From: Dromiciops gliroides
Lineage: Eukaryota; Chordata; Mammalia; Microbiotheria; Microbiotheriidae
Assembly: GCF_019393635.1 (NCBI RefSeq)
Contig: NC_057861.1
Span: forward strand, 743,272,732 to 743,336,731
Direction of reading: 5' to 3'
DNA: 64,000 bases
The translations under genes and the position numbers were made by a program. The first letter of the stretch is position 1, and every line of letters begins with the position of its first letter. The notes under the pieces were generated by a model that searched no databases, had not been told where the DNA came from, and worked only from the letters and a program-made list of their open reading frames with translations. This document shows, piece after piece, positions 10,600 to 21,057 of the stretch.

Positions 10600-11460
10600 A
10601 AGGCTAAATCCGACTAAATCTATTAACCAGGAGAGTGGAAGCAAAGAGACCCTCACCGAATGTGCCACTTTGGGGATGAAAAGACCTGGGTTAGCATCCT
10701 GACTCAGTTGCAGAACCTCGGGCAAGCCACTTTGACAAAGGTTTAAGTAGCAGGACCGGCCCCGGCTGTAGCCCCAGAGGCTTGAGGGAGTCGGTGGCGC
10801 CCTGTCCAGGTTTATGGATCCCTATCGGGCCTTGGAGGGAAGGGGATTAGGGATGGAGGGAGGACTAACTAATGGACTGCTCAGGGAGAGGGACATCGGT
10901 CCCAGATGAACCAAAACTGAGAAACAGGCAAGTCCTTCCATCTGTCCCAAGGATTTAGAATCCCCAGAGCGTGTAGACAGCAATCCGCCTTATCTTGGAC
11001 GAACACCAGAGTAGAGAACACCTGGACTAGGGGGTATGTAGGTAAGTGGTTGGGGGCGAGGGTGGGGGTAGGGATAGCTTCTCTCCGGGGGCGTTTCATT
11101 GACATTCTGGGTTCTCCAGAAGTGAAGATTCTAAAGAAAACAAAAACTTGGCTTTATTAAATAAATCTCAGCTCAGTTCCCGAATGCCCCAAACCGAGCC
11201 GAAAGGTGTGGTGAGAGGAAGAGGAATGTTGTATTATCTCTGGGCTGAGGAGTATCTTTCACCCCAGCAGCCTTCTCTTTCCGTCTCCTGACTCTTGGGC
11301 TGTCAGAATGACCTGGAAGGGATGGGCACCCGCCCGCAGCGCTGGGGATGGTGAAGGGGGTCGATTTCCTCTTTCTTTCTTCAGCACTCACTTGGGATCT
11401 CCGAGCGCAGGCCCCACCCCGATCCCCAGTCAGCTGCAGCCAGCTCGTGGTAGACCCGAG
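10600..11460. other. Mostly unique GC-richer upstream DNA
   Basis: A faint MIR remnant near 10670-10740 (CCTCGGGCAAGCCACTT). Otherwise nothing recognised. Confidence 0.35.
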
Positions 11461-11464
11461 GGTC

Positions 11465-11560
11465 ACATATTTAAAGGCGGAAAGAGGCCCAAAGGTCATT
11501 GAGTCTGACCCCCTCCCTAGTCCCACCCCATTTTACAGAGGAGGAAACCAAGGCATGTAG
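11465..11560 (-). repeat. MIR fragment
   Basis: AAAGGTCATTGAGTCTGACC then CCCATTTTACAGAGGAGGAA match the reverse MIR. Confidence 0.6.
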
Positions 11561-11564
11561 ACAC

Positions 11565-12100
11565 TAGGATTTGCTCCTTTTATCTATGGGATGCCGCCTT
11601 TAAGCAGCTCCGGCCGGGTTTTCCTTTCCGTCTTGCTGGAAGAAGGACCCCCAAAGTCTGAAATCCATGTCCCAATATCTCGACAACAAGGACCTCCCTC
11701 CTCCTTCCCCTCCCCTTCCGGACTGTGAGCAACCTCTGGGATCCTAAACTCTGGGAAAAACGGAGGGCGGAGTAGGAGAGTAGGGGGAGTTCCCAGTAAA
11801 AGTGGCGATTAGGTCTCCAGCCCTGCGCCCACCGTGGCAATAACCTTGACATTCCGGAAGACGTCGAAATTCCCAGCTCTTCGCCCTCTTGCTCCCTCAT
11901 TAGCGCCCACAATTTGACAGATGTAAGTGTCACAAATAACATCTCTGCGTATCAGAGGAGATGCAGAACGCCGAGCGCTGGAAAACATCTTTGAGCTCTT
12001 TATTTTATTATGACAAGTTCTGATGGCTTATGTAGTATAAAGAAGGGTGCATTGTTAGACCTTTAACGTTAAAGCTTTCGATCAGCGATAGGAACCGGGT
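11565..12100. other. Repeat-free upstream DNA (candidate regulatory)
   Basis: No repeat recognised. It includes CAATTTGACAGATGTAAGTG near 11912 and an AT-rich block near 12000-12080. Confidence 0.3.
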
Positions 12101-12104
12101 CGGT

Positions 12105-12300
12105 GATTTTCTTGGTGAAGGGAACTCCTAAGTCAATCCCTCTACTGACGCAGGTCGGGGCACCTTCTTGGAAACTTGGAGTCTTAGCGAGCTGCCTAAA
12201 GTCCCATAAAGTGAGTAGCTTGTTTAGGGTGACAGAGTCAGCGTGTGTCACAGCCTGGGCTTCCAGGCTGGTTCTCTATCTATTACATAGTACTGCCTCT
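12105..12300 (-). repeat. MIR-like CORE-SINE (MAR1-type)
   Basis: GGGAACTCCTAAGTCAATCC, CCTCTACTGACGCAGGTCGG, GTCTTAGCGAGCTGCCTAAA, and terminal ATTACATAGTACTGCCTCT. Confidence 0.6.
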
Positions 12301-12596
12301 AAAGTTAGCATTATCAATCAGTATCGTATGTGTGCATGTATTTGTGTGTTGGTGTCTGACTGTGGGACCTGTGATTTAATTTCATTAGATCATAGAGGGA
12401 ACTCTCTACCAACACACGGTTTTAAAAAGTTGTCAGGGGCTATAAGAGGTTAATGATTTGTCCAGATTCAGCCAGTGTCTGTGTGTCTAACTGACTGACT
12501 CTCTGTCTCTCTGTCTCTCTGTCTCTCCTCTCTTCTCCTCTCCTCTCCCTCCTTCCTACCTATCAATACATCTATTAATCCATTATGTATTTTGAA

Positions 12597-12682
12597 TTTG
12601 GGCCTCAGTTTCCTCATCTGCAAAGTGAGGGTTGGATTAGATGACCTCCAAGGTTCCTTCTGTCTCTAAAATGTGATTCCTT
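12597..12682 (+). repeat. MIR 3' fragment
   Basis: GGGCCTCAGTTTCCTCATCT, GGATTAGATGACCTCCAAGG, AAAATGTGATTCC. Confidence 0.65.
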
Positions 12683-12689
12683 GACAAAT

Positions 12690-13350
12690 TCCGTAGAGAG
12701 AGGCAGTTTGCTAGAGAGCGGTCCTTGTAGTTACAGTCACAGAACTTGAGACTTGGGAGGGACCTCGGAAACGCCTAGAGGCACCCACATGCAAAGGAAT
12801 AACCAAAGAATGGTTGTCCGGCCTTTAACTAAAGACCTCCAAGGAGGAGGAAGCCACCGCCTCAGAAACAAACTGTGCGACCCCGAAAAAGTCACTTGAA
12901 GTTTTCATTACTTATCCCCTGCAAACTCCCCAAGAATAGAAGTTACAGTGTTGTCTATCTGCTCCAGTGAAGGGAGTTTTCACACCAGGAGTTCCCTTAC
13001 ACTCAAAAAATGTCAGAATTGGACTTAAAAATAGTTTCCTTCTTGCTCAGTGGCACGACGCAATCCAGTTTGTGATCATTTTCGAGAATCGGTTCAGTTG
13101 TTTGCTGTATCAGAAATGGAAGGATGGAAAAAGGGGGGTGTTAATTTGCTTTTTTTTCCCAGCAATGCTTCTACCCAGCCTCTCAAGCACAGCTTTTGTC
13201 AGCCCACAATAGGGCCTCTCACAGGAGACTCCCCGAAACAACCGTGGCCCCGGAGTTTTGTCCTCTGTAGTCACATTTGAAGTTGGCCCTTTCCTGCCTT
13301 GAACTGCGTGTTTGGATTGGGCTCACACTCTTAAATTGAGCAGAGACAGG
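12690..13350. other. Mostly unique DNA with a short CORE-SINE remnant
   Basis: 12955-13005 holds a MAR1-like tail remnant (GTGAAGGGAGTTTTCACACC). The rest is unrecognised. Confidence 0.35.
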
Positions 13351-13351
13351 A

Positions 13352-13353
<2 letters not shown>

Positions 13354-13403
<50 letters not shown>
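13354..13403. repeat. (TG)n microsatellite
   Basis: About 24 perfect TG units. Confidence 0.97.
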
Positions 13404-13404
<1 letters not shown>

Positions 13405-13574
13405 TCGGAAGTGGGAGCGGGAGCGGGGTGGGGAACTCCTAGTCGTTGCAATGTATCTTGCAACTGGCTGCCTTTGCTGAGTTCTGCTCTAGCAAGCGAT
13501 GGAGTTCCCTGTGGGGAGGGATTCCGAAGCAGCTCTACTCTCCCCATTTTCTAGTTCTGGAGTGCCTTGAAAAG

Positions 13575-13700
13575 CCAAATTACTATTATTCCCTGGTTTC
13601 GTTACTGGATCAGCCCCTTGCTAGCTATTAGACTTTGGGCAATTCAGCTGATGTCTTGGATCCTCAGTTTGCTCATATGTAAAAATGATCGTATGTTTTG
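13575..13700 (+). repeat. MIR fragment
   Basis: CTAGCTATTAGACTTTGGGC, CTCAGTTTGCTCATATGTAA. Confidence 0.55.
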
Positions 13701-13766
13701 GACCATATGGCCTGCAGAGCCAGTTTTTGGTAATCCTCATTATCTATGCAGGAACGGGAAAGAGAG

Positions 13767-14129
13767 AAAGGGGGAAAGAGAGGGAGGGAGGGAGGGAGGG
13801 AGAGAGACAGAGAGAGGAGAGGAGAGGAGAGGAGAGGAGAGGAGAGGAGAGGAGAGGAGAGGAGAGGAGAGGAGAGGAGAGGAGAGGAGAGGAGAGGAGA
13901 GGAGAGGAGAGGAGAGGAGAGGAGAGGAGAGGAGAGAAGAGAAGAGAAGAGGAGAGAAGAGAAGAGAAGAGAAGAGAAGAGAAGAGAAGAGAAGAGAAGA
14001 GAAGAGAAGAGAAGAGAAGAGAAGAGAAGAGAAGAGAAGAGAAGAGAAGAGAAGAGAAGAGAAGAGAAGAGAAGAGAAGAGAAGAGAAGAGAAGAGAAGA
14101 GAAGAGAAGAGAAGAGAAGAGAAGAGAAA
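13767..14129. repeat. Compound pentanucleotide array (GGAGA)n then (GAAGA)n
   Basis: GGGA/GAGA lead-in, then about 24 near-perfect GGAGA units to about 13933, a short mixed junction, then about 38 GAAGA units to 14129. All purine on the + strand. Frames without stops on both strands are a result of the repeat and are not genes. Confidence 0.97.
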
Positions 14130-14360
14130 ACAGGACACTGGAGTCTCCGGGCCTGGTTCAAGTTTAGCCTCTGATGATTTCCACTTGTGTAAATGTAAAA
14201 GATTAAGCCACTTCATCTCCATGGACTTAATTTTCCATGGAGAAGGTTGGACGTCAGCTCACCTGGGTATGCTTTGGTTGGGGATTCCTTTAGTTTATGG
14301 AGTGGACTGGATAGCCCTGAGATTCCTTGAAGCTCTAAGGCCACTGTCAAAAGCTACATG
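14130..14360 (+). repeat. MIR-like fragment
   Basis: CTGGAGTCTCCGGGCCTGGT, TCAAGTTTAGCCTCTGATGA, and 3' GATTCCTTGAAGCTCTAAGG. Confidence 0.45.
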
Positions 14361-14379
14361 ATACAAAAATAAGGTTCTT

Positions 14380-15290
14380 AAAGCAGGGTGTAAGTGAGTT
14401 TCTACTACTTTAAGTCACAAGGGGATTAATAAAAGATCCGTTTAGCTGCAGATTACTGCACAAACAGATGGAAAACTTCCTTAGGAGCTGAAAAGAGTGC
14501 AGGACAAAAGGAAACAAAATCTAGATGGTTATCCGGATAATTCCTTTCAATCATCTTTTTCCAATCACCTTCATCTTTTAAAAAAATCCATCTAATCGAG
14601 CAGCCGCGTAGCACAGCCTTTTCTTCGGACCCCAGTCCCGAGGCTTGCTTTCCCATGTTCTTTTAGGAGGGGCTCCCTTGGGTGAGTGCCACTCACACCT
14701 CTCTCACCTCCCCTGCCGGGGAACCCAGATTTGGAGGTTTCTAAAGAAGTCTTGTCCCTCTTGGCGCCGTATCAATCCTGTATGTAGGGGCTCTAAAGGT
14801 GTCCCTGTCCCTTCTCACTCCCCACTGCCCCCTAAGGGAAGGGCAACCTTCCAATCCAATCAAATGGCTCTGAGTGAGCTAAGGGGCGAGGAAAGGGAGC
14901 CTCGAAATACTGGGAAGACTTGATGTTTGTAAAAGATCCTTTTTTTGGCAGCCCTTGCTCCAGGGAAGAAAACTCCCCCGGGAAGGAGAAACTACCAGGC
15001 TGGAGCCCGGAAAAAAACTGGGGTTAGAGGGGGAAACGAAGTGGCTGCCTTCTCCAATGGCGGAGGAGACACTCTGAATCTGAGGGTCAGAGTGGGCCTC
15101 TTCTAAGAAGTGACCAAGCTCTCAAGAAGAGAAATCGATAACCTCACCTTCTAGACAGTTATTAAGGTGCTACAGCTACCTGCACCATCACTCCCTCACT
15201 CAGGGCTGTCGCCTTCTTTTCAATGTAGAATGTCTAGATTGATTTTCTTCCTTTAAATCATCAGTTCAGTGATTGTGAGCTTGACTTCGA
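14380..15290. other. Repeat-free upstream DNA (candidate regulatory)
   Basis: No repeat recognised over about 900 bp. A compact block near 14520-14600 contains GGTTATCCGGATAATTCC. Confidence 0.3.
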
Positions 15291-15389
15291 GTACTGGAGG
15301 GAAACGGGAGGCGTGCTGGATTCCACTCAGCAGAGCCGACCATCAGCACCAAGAAGCGCTGGTTCTCCTTCAGCCTCTTGGACAATTAG

Positions 15390-15510
15390 TTCCTTTCTCT
15401 AGGCTTCAGTTTCCTGCTTTGTAAAACGGGACTGATGGTATTGGCACTGCCTACCTCACTGGGTTGTTGTGAGCTAAGTCCTTTGAAAACTCGAAACTAG
15501 AGCTGTAGAA
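15390..15510 (+). repeat. MIR fragment
   Basis: GGCTTCAGTTTCCTGCTTTG, CCTACCTCACTGGGTTGTTG. Confidence 0.65.
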
Positions 15511-15544
15511 ACGCAGCGTGTCGCTATAGCTATCTAAAGAGGAT

Positions 15545-15740
15545 AGCTGTGGCCTCATACATGAGCTGGCTTCCAACTCGGAAGGACGGGTTCGAATCCC
15601 GCCTCTGAAGTCTACTGGCTGGATGACCACCCTCTCAGTGTCCGCGGACGGTCTTCTGAGACTTTAACTTGCAAAGATGCCAACCTCCTTTGGCAGAGGG
15701 AGCGCTCCATACCAGCAGAAGAATAGGTCTGATCTTTGAA
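15545..15740 (+). repeat. MIR-like CORE-SINE (MAR1-type)
   Basis: GGACGGGTTCGAATCCCGCC (good B-box remnant), CTACTGGCTGGATGACCACC, tail TTTGGCAGAGGGAGCGCTCC. Confidence 0.6.
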
Positions 15741-15834
15741 AATAAAAAAATCTATCTGGGGCAAACTCTTTGGTATAGAAATGTCCTATCTATGGAGACC
15801 CGCAGCTCACATATAAATTAGGATCAAATCAGAG

Positions 15835-16085
15835 ATTTGGAGCTGGAAAGGATATTGAGGCCAGCCTTCTCCGGGTACAGAGAAATCAAGTGACTTGGCC
15901 ACGGCCACTCGGGTACTAAATATCAGAGGCAAGCTTTGAGCCTTCCAAGTTCACTGCGCTGTCTCTCACTCCCACCACACCGAAAGAACAAGTCACTTAC
16001 CTAGGGCATACAGCTCGTTCGTGTCAAAGACAGGACTGGAACCCAGGTTTTCTAGATTTCCAGGTTGCCTCTGTATTCTACACCA
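15835..16085 (-). repeat. MIR/CORE-SINE copies, reverse
   Basis: GAAATCAAGTGACTTGGCCA and AAGTCACTTACCTAGGGCAT with ACCCAGGTTTTCTAGATT show two overlapping degraded reverse copies. Confidence 0.5.
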
Positions 16086-16090
16086 CTGCC

Positions 16091-16341
16091 TGTTGTTGTT
16101 TAGTCGTTTTTCAGTCGTGTCCGACTCTTCGTGATCCCATTTGGAGTTTTCTTGGCAAAGATAATGGAGTTGTTTTCCATTTCTTTCTCCTGCTCATTTT
16201 ACAAATGAGGAAACTGAGTCAGACAGGGTTAAGCGACTTGCCCCATGGTCACGAAGCCAGTAAACGTCTGTGGTCGGATTTGAATTCAGGTCTTCCTGAC
16301 TCCAGGCCCGGTGCTCTATCCACTGTGCCACCTAACCGCCC
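16091..16341 (-). repeat. SINE with RTE/BovB-like 3' tail
   Basis: TGTTGTTGTTTAGTCG, TCGTGTCCGACTCTTCGTGA and TTTTCTTGGCAAAGATAATG are the reverse of the BovB-type tail. The head is the same tRNA/CORE sequence as the young SINE (GCTCTATCCACTGTGCCACC). Confidence 0.8.
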
Positions 16342-16499
16342 ACACACCACGCTGCTTCTGGCAAGTTCATCTTATTAGCGGTTAAATGAAGAGGGAGGTG
16401 AGATTTGAATGGCTGCTGTCTAAGCTAAGATCTACCTCTATCATCCTATGATACTACTCATAATACCTATTTCTCAGAACACTTATTTACCTATGTCTA

Positions 16500-16690
16500 G
16501 GAGAGACGCAGTGGCATAGGGATTTGGGGGAGCTTGCTCGGGCTTCAGGTTGTGTGACCCGGGGCAAGTCACTTAACTTCCAAACACTCCTGGGCATCTC
16601 TAAGACGCTTCAGAGAAGGTGCCAACCTGTACTGGCAGACAGAGTTTCCTCAAACCGGAATTCCCTCCACCAGTCAGTCCCTACCCTTGG
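16500..16690 (+). repeat. MIR-like CORE-SINE (MAR1-type)
   Basis: GACGCAGTGGCATAGGGATT, GTGTGACCCGGGGCAAGTCA, tail GCCAACCTGTACTGGCAGAC and GAATTCCCTCCACCAGT. Confidence 0.65.
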
Positions 16691-16699
16691 GTCTCTACA

Positions 16700-18100
16700 T
16701 TTCTCTGTGTCTGTGTCTGTCTGTCTCTCTTCCCTCCCTCCCCCAGTCGGGGACAGTACCCACATAGATACAATCATGGATCCATCAAAGTAGTGCGAAA
16801 GGCTTGGACACAGGTTTGGATGCCCTTTTAGTGTGGAGACGAAAATCCTTAGACACGTGTGTCTCAGGTTCCCGACACTTCAGGCTCCGCGGTTTCGGAA
16901 GATACAGTGTGTATCTTTCAGCTCCCTCCAGGGTGATTTCGAGACTTGATTTCTTTGCGGCGGAAGGCTGGGGTGGGGGTACCCCTGGACCTGGCTGCTT
17001 TCCCTTCCATTTCGGTCCGGCTCTTGTCCGCAAATCTGGCGATCAGAGAGGCACATTTGTATTCTCAGAATTCAATAATTGAGTCGGGGTTTGAGTTCGT
17101 CTAAAACACCAGTTAGCTAGAGTCAGATCGCGCCAAGCGAAGCGGATTGTCCTGTAAAGGGAGAGGACACCAAGCATTCGCATCAAAAAAGGACCAGTCA
17201 CTGAAAGGTTGTGGTCTAAGCCAGGACTTGCAGGAAGCTGCGACGAATTAGCTTCTGTGACCACTGGGAGCACAGGTGTGTCCCGGCCAGGCAAGAAACG
17301 AACACCGGCCCCATCGTGACTTGGATTGGCTAAGGTCTGGGCCCCCTCCCAACCCCCACTTTTCTTCCAGCCTGATCTCAGCCACCCGGCGGGGTAGATG
17401 GACGCTCAAATTGCCGGCCCATGGTCCCGAGTGCTGAGGCAAAGGCGCTGTCGCCCGGGTGGCCGCCTCCTCTACAAGCAGCCTAGACCTCTCAAGAAAA
17501 GTTTATTTTGCCAGGTGTTTCCCTAACGAAAATCTAGCCCCAGGCCCCGGGAGGTTCGTCCCGCATCCCCGCGCATCAAAAAGACTTGGTTTTTTGCAGG
17601 TTGCTTTGATTTCGGGATCGTGACTCTTGTTTTTACTTCAGCACATCCAAACTTTATTTTGGCACGTTGCTTAGACAAGAAAAAAAAAAGGAAGAAAAGA
17701 GGGGGGGACCCCCCCCCCAGACACACACAGAGCATTGGTTGTAACTTCCTACTGCCCCTCAGGTTCAACTTCCTTTTTTTTTTTCCTTCCCAATATCCCG
17801 GTTCTCTGTCCAGGCCAACCCCTCCCCTTTCCCTAAGGCGCCCAAGGGAAAGCTGTCCAGGCCGCTGGCACGACCTTGGTGCCCACTCGCCTGCCACCCT
17901 GTGCTGCCGCTGCTTGGGAGCTTCCCAGACAGAGGGTATTGGACAGGATGGGAAAGCCCAACTGCATAGCTGAGATCCCTTTAACGGCCCCAGGACCCTC
18001 GATACTTCCAGAGGCCGGCTCCTTTCCTCTCTTTCCCTCTCCCCTTCTCCCAATAGGACGAGAAAGTGAGCAGCTTCTGAGAGTTTGAGGCTCTGGATCA
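16700..18100. other. Repeat-free, GC-rich promoter-proximal DNA
   Basis: About 1.4 kb without a recognised repeat, with CpGs rising towards TBX20. Several long overlapping open frames on both strands are GC-driven and show no family sequence. Confidence 0.4.
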
Positions 18101-18250
18101 CTTTTTTTTTCTTCCCTCTCCCCCTCTCCCTCCCCCCTTCCTCTCCTCCTCCTCCTTTTCATCCTCCTCCTCCTCTTCTTCCTTCTCCTCCTCCTGCTCC
18201 TCCTCCGCCCCCCCTCTCTCCACCCTCCAGGTCTCCTCCTTTCTCGCCCC
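18101..18250. repeat. Polypyrimidine tract (CCT/TTCC-rich) just upstream of the promoter
   Basis: About 150 bp almost purely C and T on the + strand, with CTCCTCCTCC units. It sits immediately 5' of the inferred core promoter. Such asymmetric tracts can form triplex (H-DNA) and are often nuclease-sensitive in promoters; that role here is inference. Confidence 0.8.
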
Positions 18251-18921
18251 TATCGGCTGAATCAGGAAGCCGGTGACGTCGGCAGGCGCTGACTGGCTGA
18301 AGACCGATAGGATCGCAGCCTCGGGCAAATTAAGGTGCAGAAGAGCGTGCGTCCGGGTGCAGTGGCCACCCCCTCCGGGCTTGCCGCCGACACCGCTGCG
18401 GACTCGCTCTTAGCGTCTGATCAGGAGCATCTAAATTCGGCCAAGCAGCAGGTCACTGCAACCACTCACCCTCTGCCTTTGCCTCAGGCCAGAGGACACT
18501 AAGGGACAGGGGCATGCAGTAAAATCCCTGGTATTTGCGCCCCGGGAGTCTTTCCTCCGTTAGGAAGCCCCCAGGCTCCTCCAGGTCACTCTGCCCCCCC
18601 ACTCCCTCGACCCGGCTCCCCAAAGCCGAACTGACCCTCATTTCTCAGCCAGTGTAGTCTTAGGTCTGCTTAACTGACCTTCAATGCTCCTGAGCTCTGG
18701 TAGGGCTTTGAGGGGTCAAAGCCGGGAGGGAAGAAAGCAAAGTCTTGGGGATTCAGGGAACTTAAGTGGAGGGAGATTTCTGGTGAGAGTGTTTGGCTTC
18801 CGCTCTTCGCTTGTCTAGAAAGTTTCGCTTATCTCCCCTTTCTTTGTTCCCTCTGATCTGGGGGAAAGCTGGGAGTCAGCCTCGTAGCCTCCCTGCCTGG
18901 CTAGGACCGCCGGGTGACAGC
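18230..18921 (+). promoter_or_regulatory. TBX20: TBX20 promoter and 5'UTR region, CpG-rich
   Basis: GC-rich, CpG-dense DNA directly upstream of the start codon. A CRE-like TGACGTCG lies at 18274-18281, and an AT-rich CAAATTAAGG at 18326-18335 sits where a weak TATA element could act, which would put transcription start near 18357. Two upstream ATGs lie inside the likely 5'UTR: ATG-CAG-TAA at 18514-18522 and a 44-codon out-of-frame ORF at 18684-18818. The start site is inferred and not seen directly. Confidence 0.55.
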
Positions 18922-19051
18922 ATGGAGTACACGGCGTCGCCCAAGCCACAGCTCTCATCAAGGGCCAACGCTTTCTCCATTGCGGCGCTCATGTCCAGCG
19001 GAGGCGGCTCCAAGGAGAAGGAGTCTTCGGAGAACACCATCAAACCCTTGG
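18922..19051 (+). CDS. TBX20: TBX20 coding exon 1 (start codon, eh1-like repressor motif)
   Basis: 130 nt coding part: residues 1-43 plus the first base of codon 44. The start ATG has A at -3 and G at +4, a strong Kozak context, and the protein begins [10 protein letters not shown] (human has MEF). FSIAALM at residues 18-24 is an eh1-like motif; in the family this recruits Groucho/TLE corepressors. One extra glycine (SSGGGS) is present compared with human. The exon ends TTG G before GTGAGT, a strong donor. Read-through of the donor gives Gly-Glu then stop. Confidence 0.96.
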
Positions 19052-20373
19052 GTGAGTGAACGAGAAAATAGTCCCCATGGCAAGGAGGCTGGGACTGTCT
19101 CCGCAGAACCCTTCGCGCCTCCCACCCCACCCCACTCCTGCCTGCTACCCGCGGGGTTCGCTTCATATCCGCGTCCCTGAACCCATGCACGTATCTGCCA
19201 GTCGATCCGCCTGGCACCTGGGAAGCGATAAGGAGTATGGCGTGTTTGCTTGCTCTAGGCTAGTTGTAAGGAGGTCCAGGCTAAGTAAGGGGAAGAGGCA
19301 ATGAGAAGCTCTGGGGGAAGCGGGTTCTCATCCACCCTCAGGGCGGCAGAAATACAGAGAACCCAGGAGGGACGGTTCCCCTCAACAATGACAAGGAGCG
19401 GCAAGTCGGGGTTCTCCACTTTGGGCTCCACGCACTAGTTGTGGCCAGTTTGCGAAATGCAAGCAGGATCTTCTTTTCTTTGATTGTCATCACCGGGAAC
19501 TTGATTTTTGCCAAAATTTAAGCTGTCAGAGCAGCCGCTCTTCCCCTTTCCCACCTCCCCCGCCACTCGTTCCCCAAATAAATGACGAGAAAACCTCTCG
19601 AATTGTGAGAGAGAATTCCTTGGTACATTATGTCCCTGGCCAGTTCGAGAACAGGCTGGGAGAAACGCAGGAGATCCAGGGCTCCTCTTCTTGGAAGTGA
19701 GTTTCAAACCAAGCGAGCGACATTTCTCAGGAGAGTGATTTAGCTGTTTGCAAAACCCCAGGTTCAGAACACAGTAGACTAGGTTTGGAATTCAAAACAA
19801 AACAAAACGACTATTGGCTTCCCCCAGATCTAGGCTCAGCACAGAAGCTTTCCTCTTATCAGGCAGTCATCGCCTTAAAACTGCCCTCATTTTCCGTCGG
19901 GGTTGGTGAAAACATTAACCAGTAACCATTTTCGAAATTCCTCCCCTTTTAGTTACAGTGTTTATTTAGAAATCTTGGCCATTTATAGCAAACCTTAGGC
20001 CCACCGCGGCAAAGAGTGGTGAAGTTTCTTCACGTATGAGTCTGAGAAAGGGTTGGGGGGGGGGGTAAGGGGGGGCAGAGCCGAACCGATGGAGGTTCCA
20101 GGTGTAGGAGAAGGGAGCACCCCTAGAAAGAAGTGGTGTCAACGTTTTGCCCCGAAACTTTAATACAACGTCTTAACTGATAGAGCTGGAGGGCAGACAG
20201 GAGCAATTGACAAACGAATGTAGGAGCAAATTTCTTTCCTTCCTTCTCTCTTTATCGTTCTCTCTTTCCTTTCGGTTCTCTTTCTTTCGTTTTCCAAGCA
20301 TCTCCACTTAGTAGAAACGAGAGAAGGAAACACACACCCATACACACACACCCATATATGTATGTATATAAGC

Positions 20374-20407
<34 letters not shown>

Positions 20408-21007
20408 GTAGTTCATTCTCAATCTCTCTATATATATAGAGAGATAGATAGATATAGATATAGATATAGATATAGATATATAGATGTAGAGAGAGAGAGA
20501 GAGATTGAAAATGAACTACATCCTTAATTGGGGACTTGGCTGATGTGGTTCCAGAATTTCTGCTGTCGGTTGCTGTAGAGTCCCCAATTCATTTAGCTTC
20601 CATCTTCGGTCCCGGTCAACCATCTTGCTTCCTCTCTTCTGCTCCCTCTGATTTTTTTTTTGAGAAACTTCCTTGGAGATGCCCAACTCTACCAGCGGAA
20701 GAAAATTAAAAATGTGTGTGTGTGTGGGGGGGGTGACTTGGAAACCACTGACACAATTTTTGATTGTCTTTCAACGCTGGCATCTACTGTGTTTCTCAAA
20801 GATATGTTTAGTTTCAGGAGAGTCCCTGGGAGGTCTTTTTATTTTTGTAAGATCTTCTCTTATTTTTGGTACAAATCTCTCAAGGAGAGACCCTGCTGTG
20901 CTGTTGCAGACCACCTCCAGCCGGCAGGTTCTCTGCTTGTCCCATCAGTCTCAACATTGAATTCATTTTTTTTTCCCTGAGAAATATTAACTCATAGATT
21001 AAGAGGT

Positions 21008-21057
<50 letters not shown>

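Noticed and set aside
12975-12990. TTCACACC, a T-box-like site upstream of the gene
   Set aside because: Falls in a MAR1-type SINE tail where the consensus has a similar sequence, so the match is probably inherited from the repeat.
13567-14361. Long open frames on both strands over the GGAGA/GAAGA array
   Set aside because: The repeat contains no stop in any frame; the translations are pure Arg/Glu or Ser/Leu repeats with no flanking gene structure.
17523-18328. Open frames on both strands near the promoter
   Set aside because: Driven by GC content and pyrimidine tracts; no family signature and no coherent exon structure.
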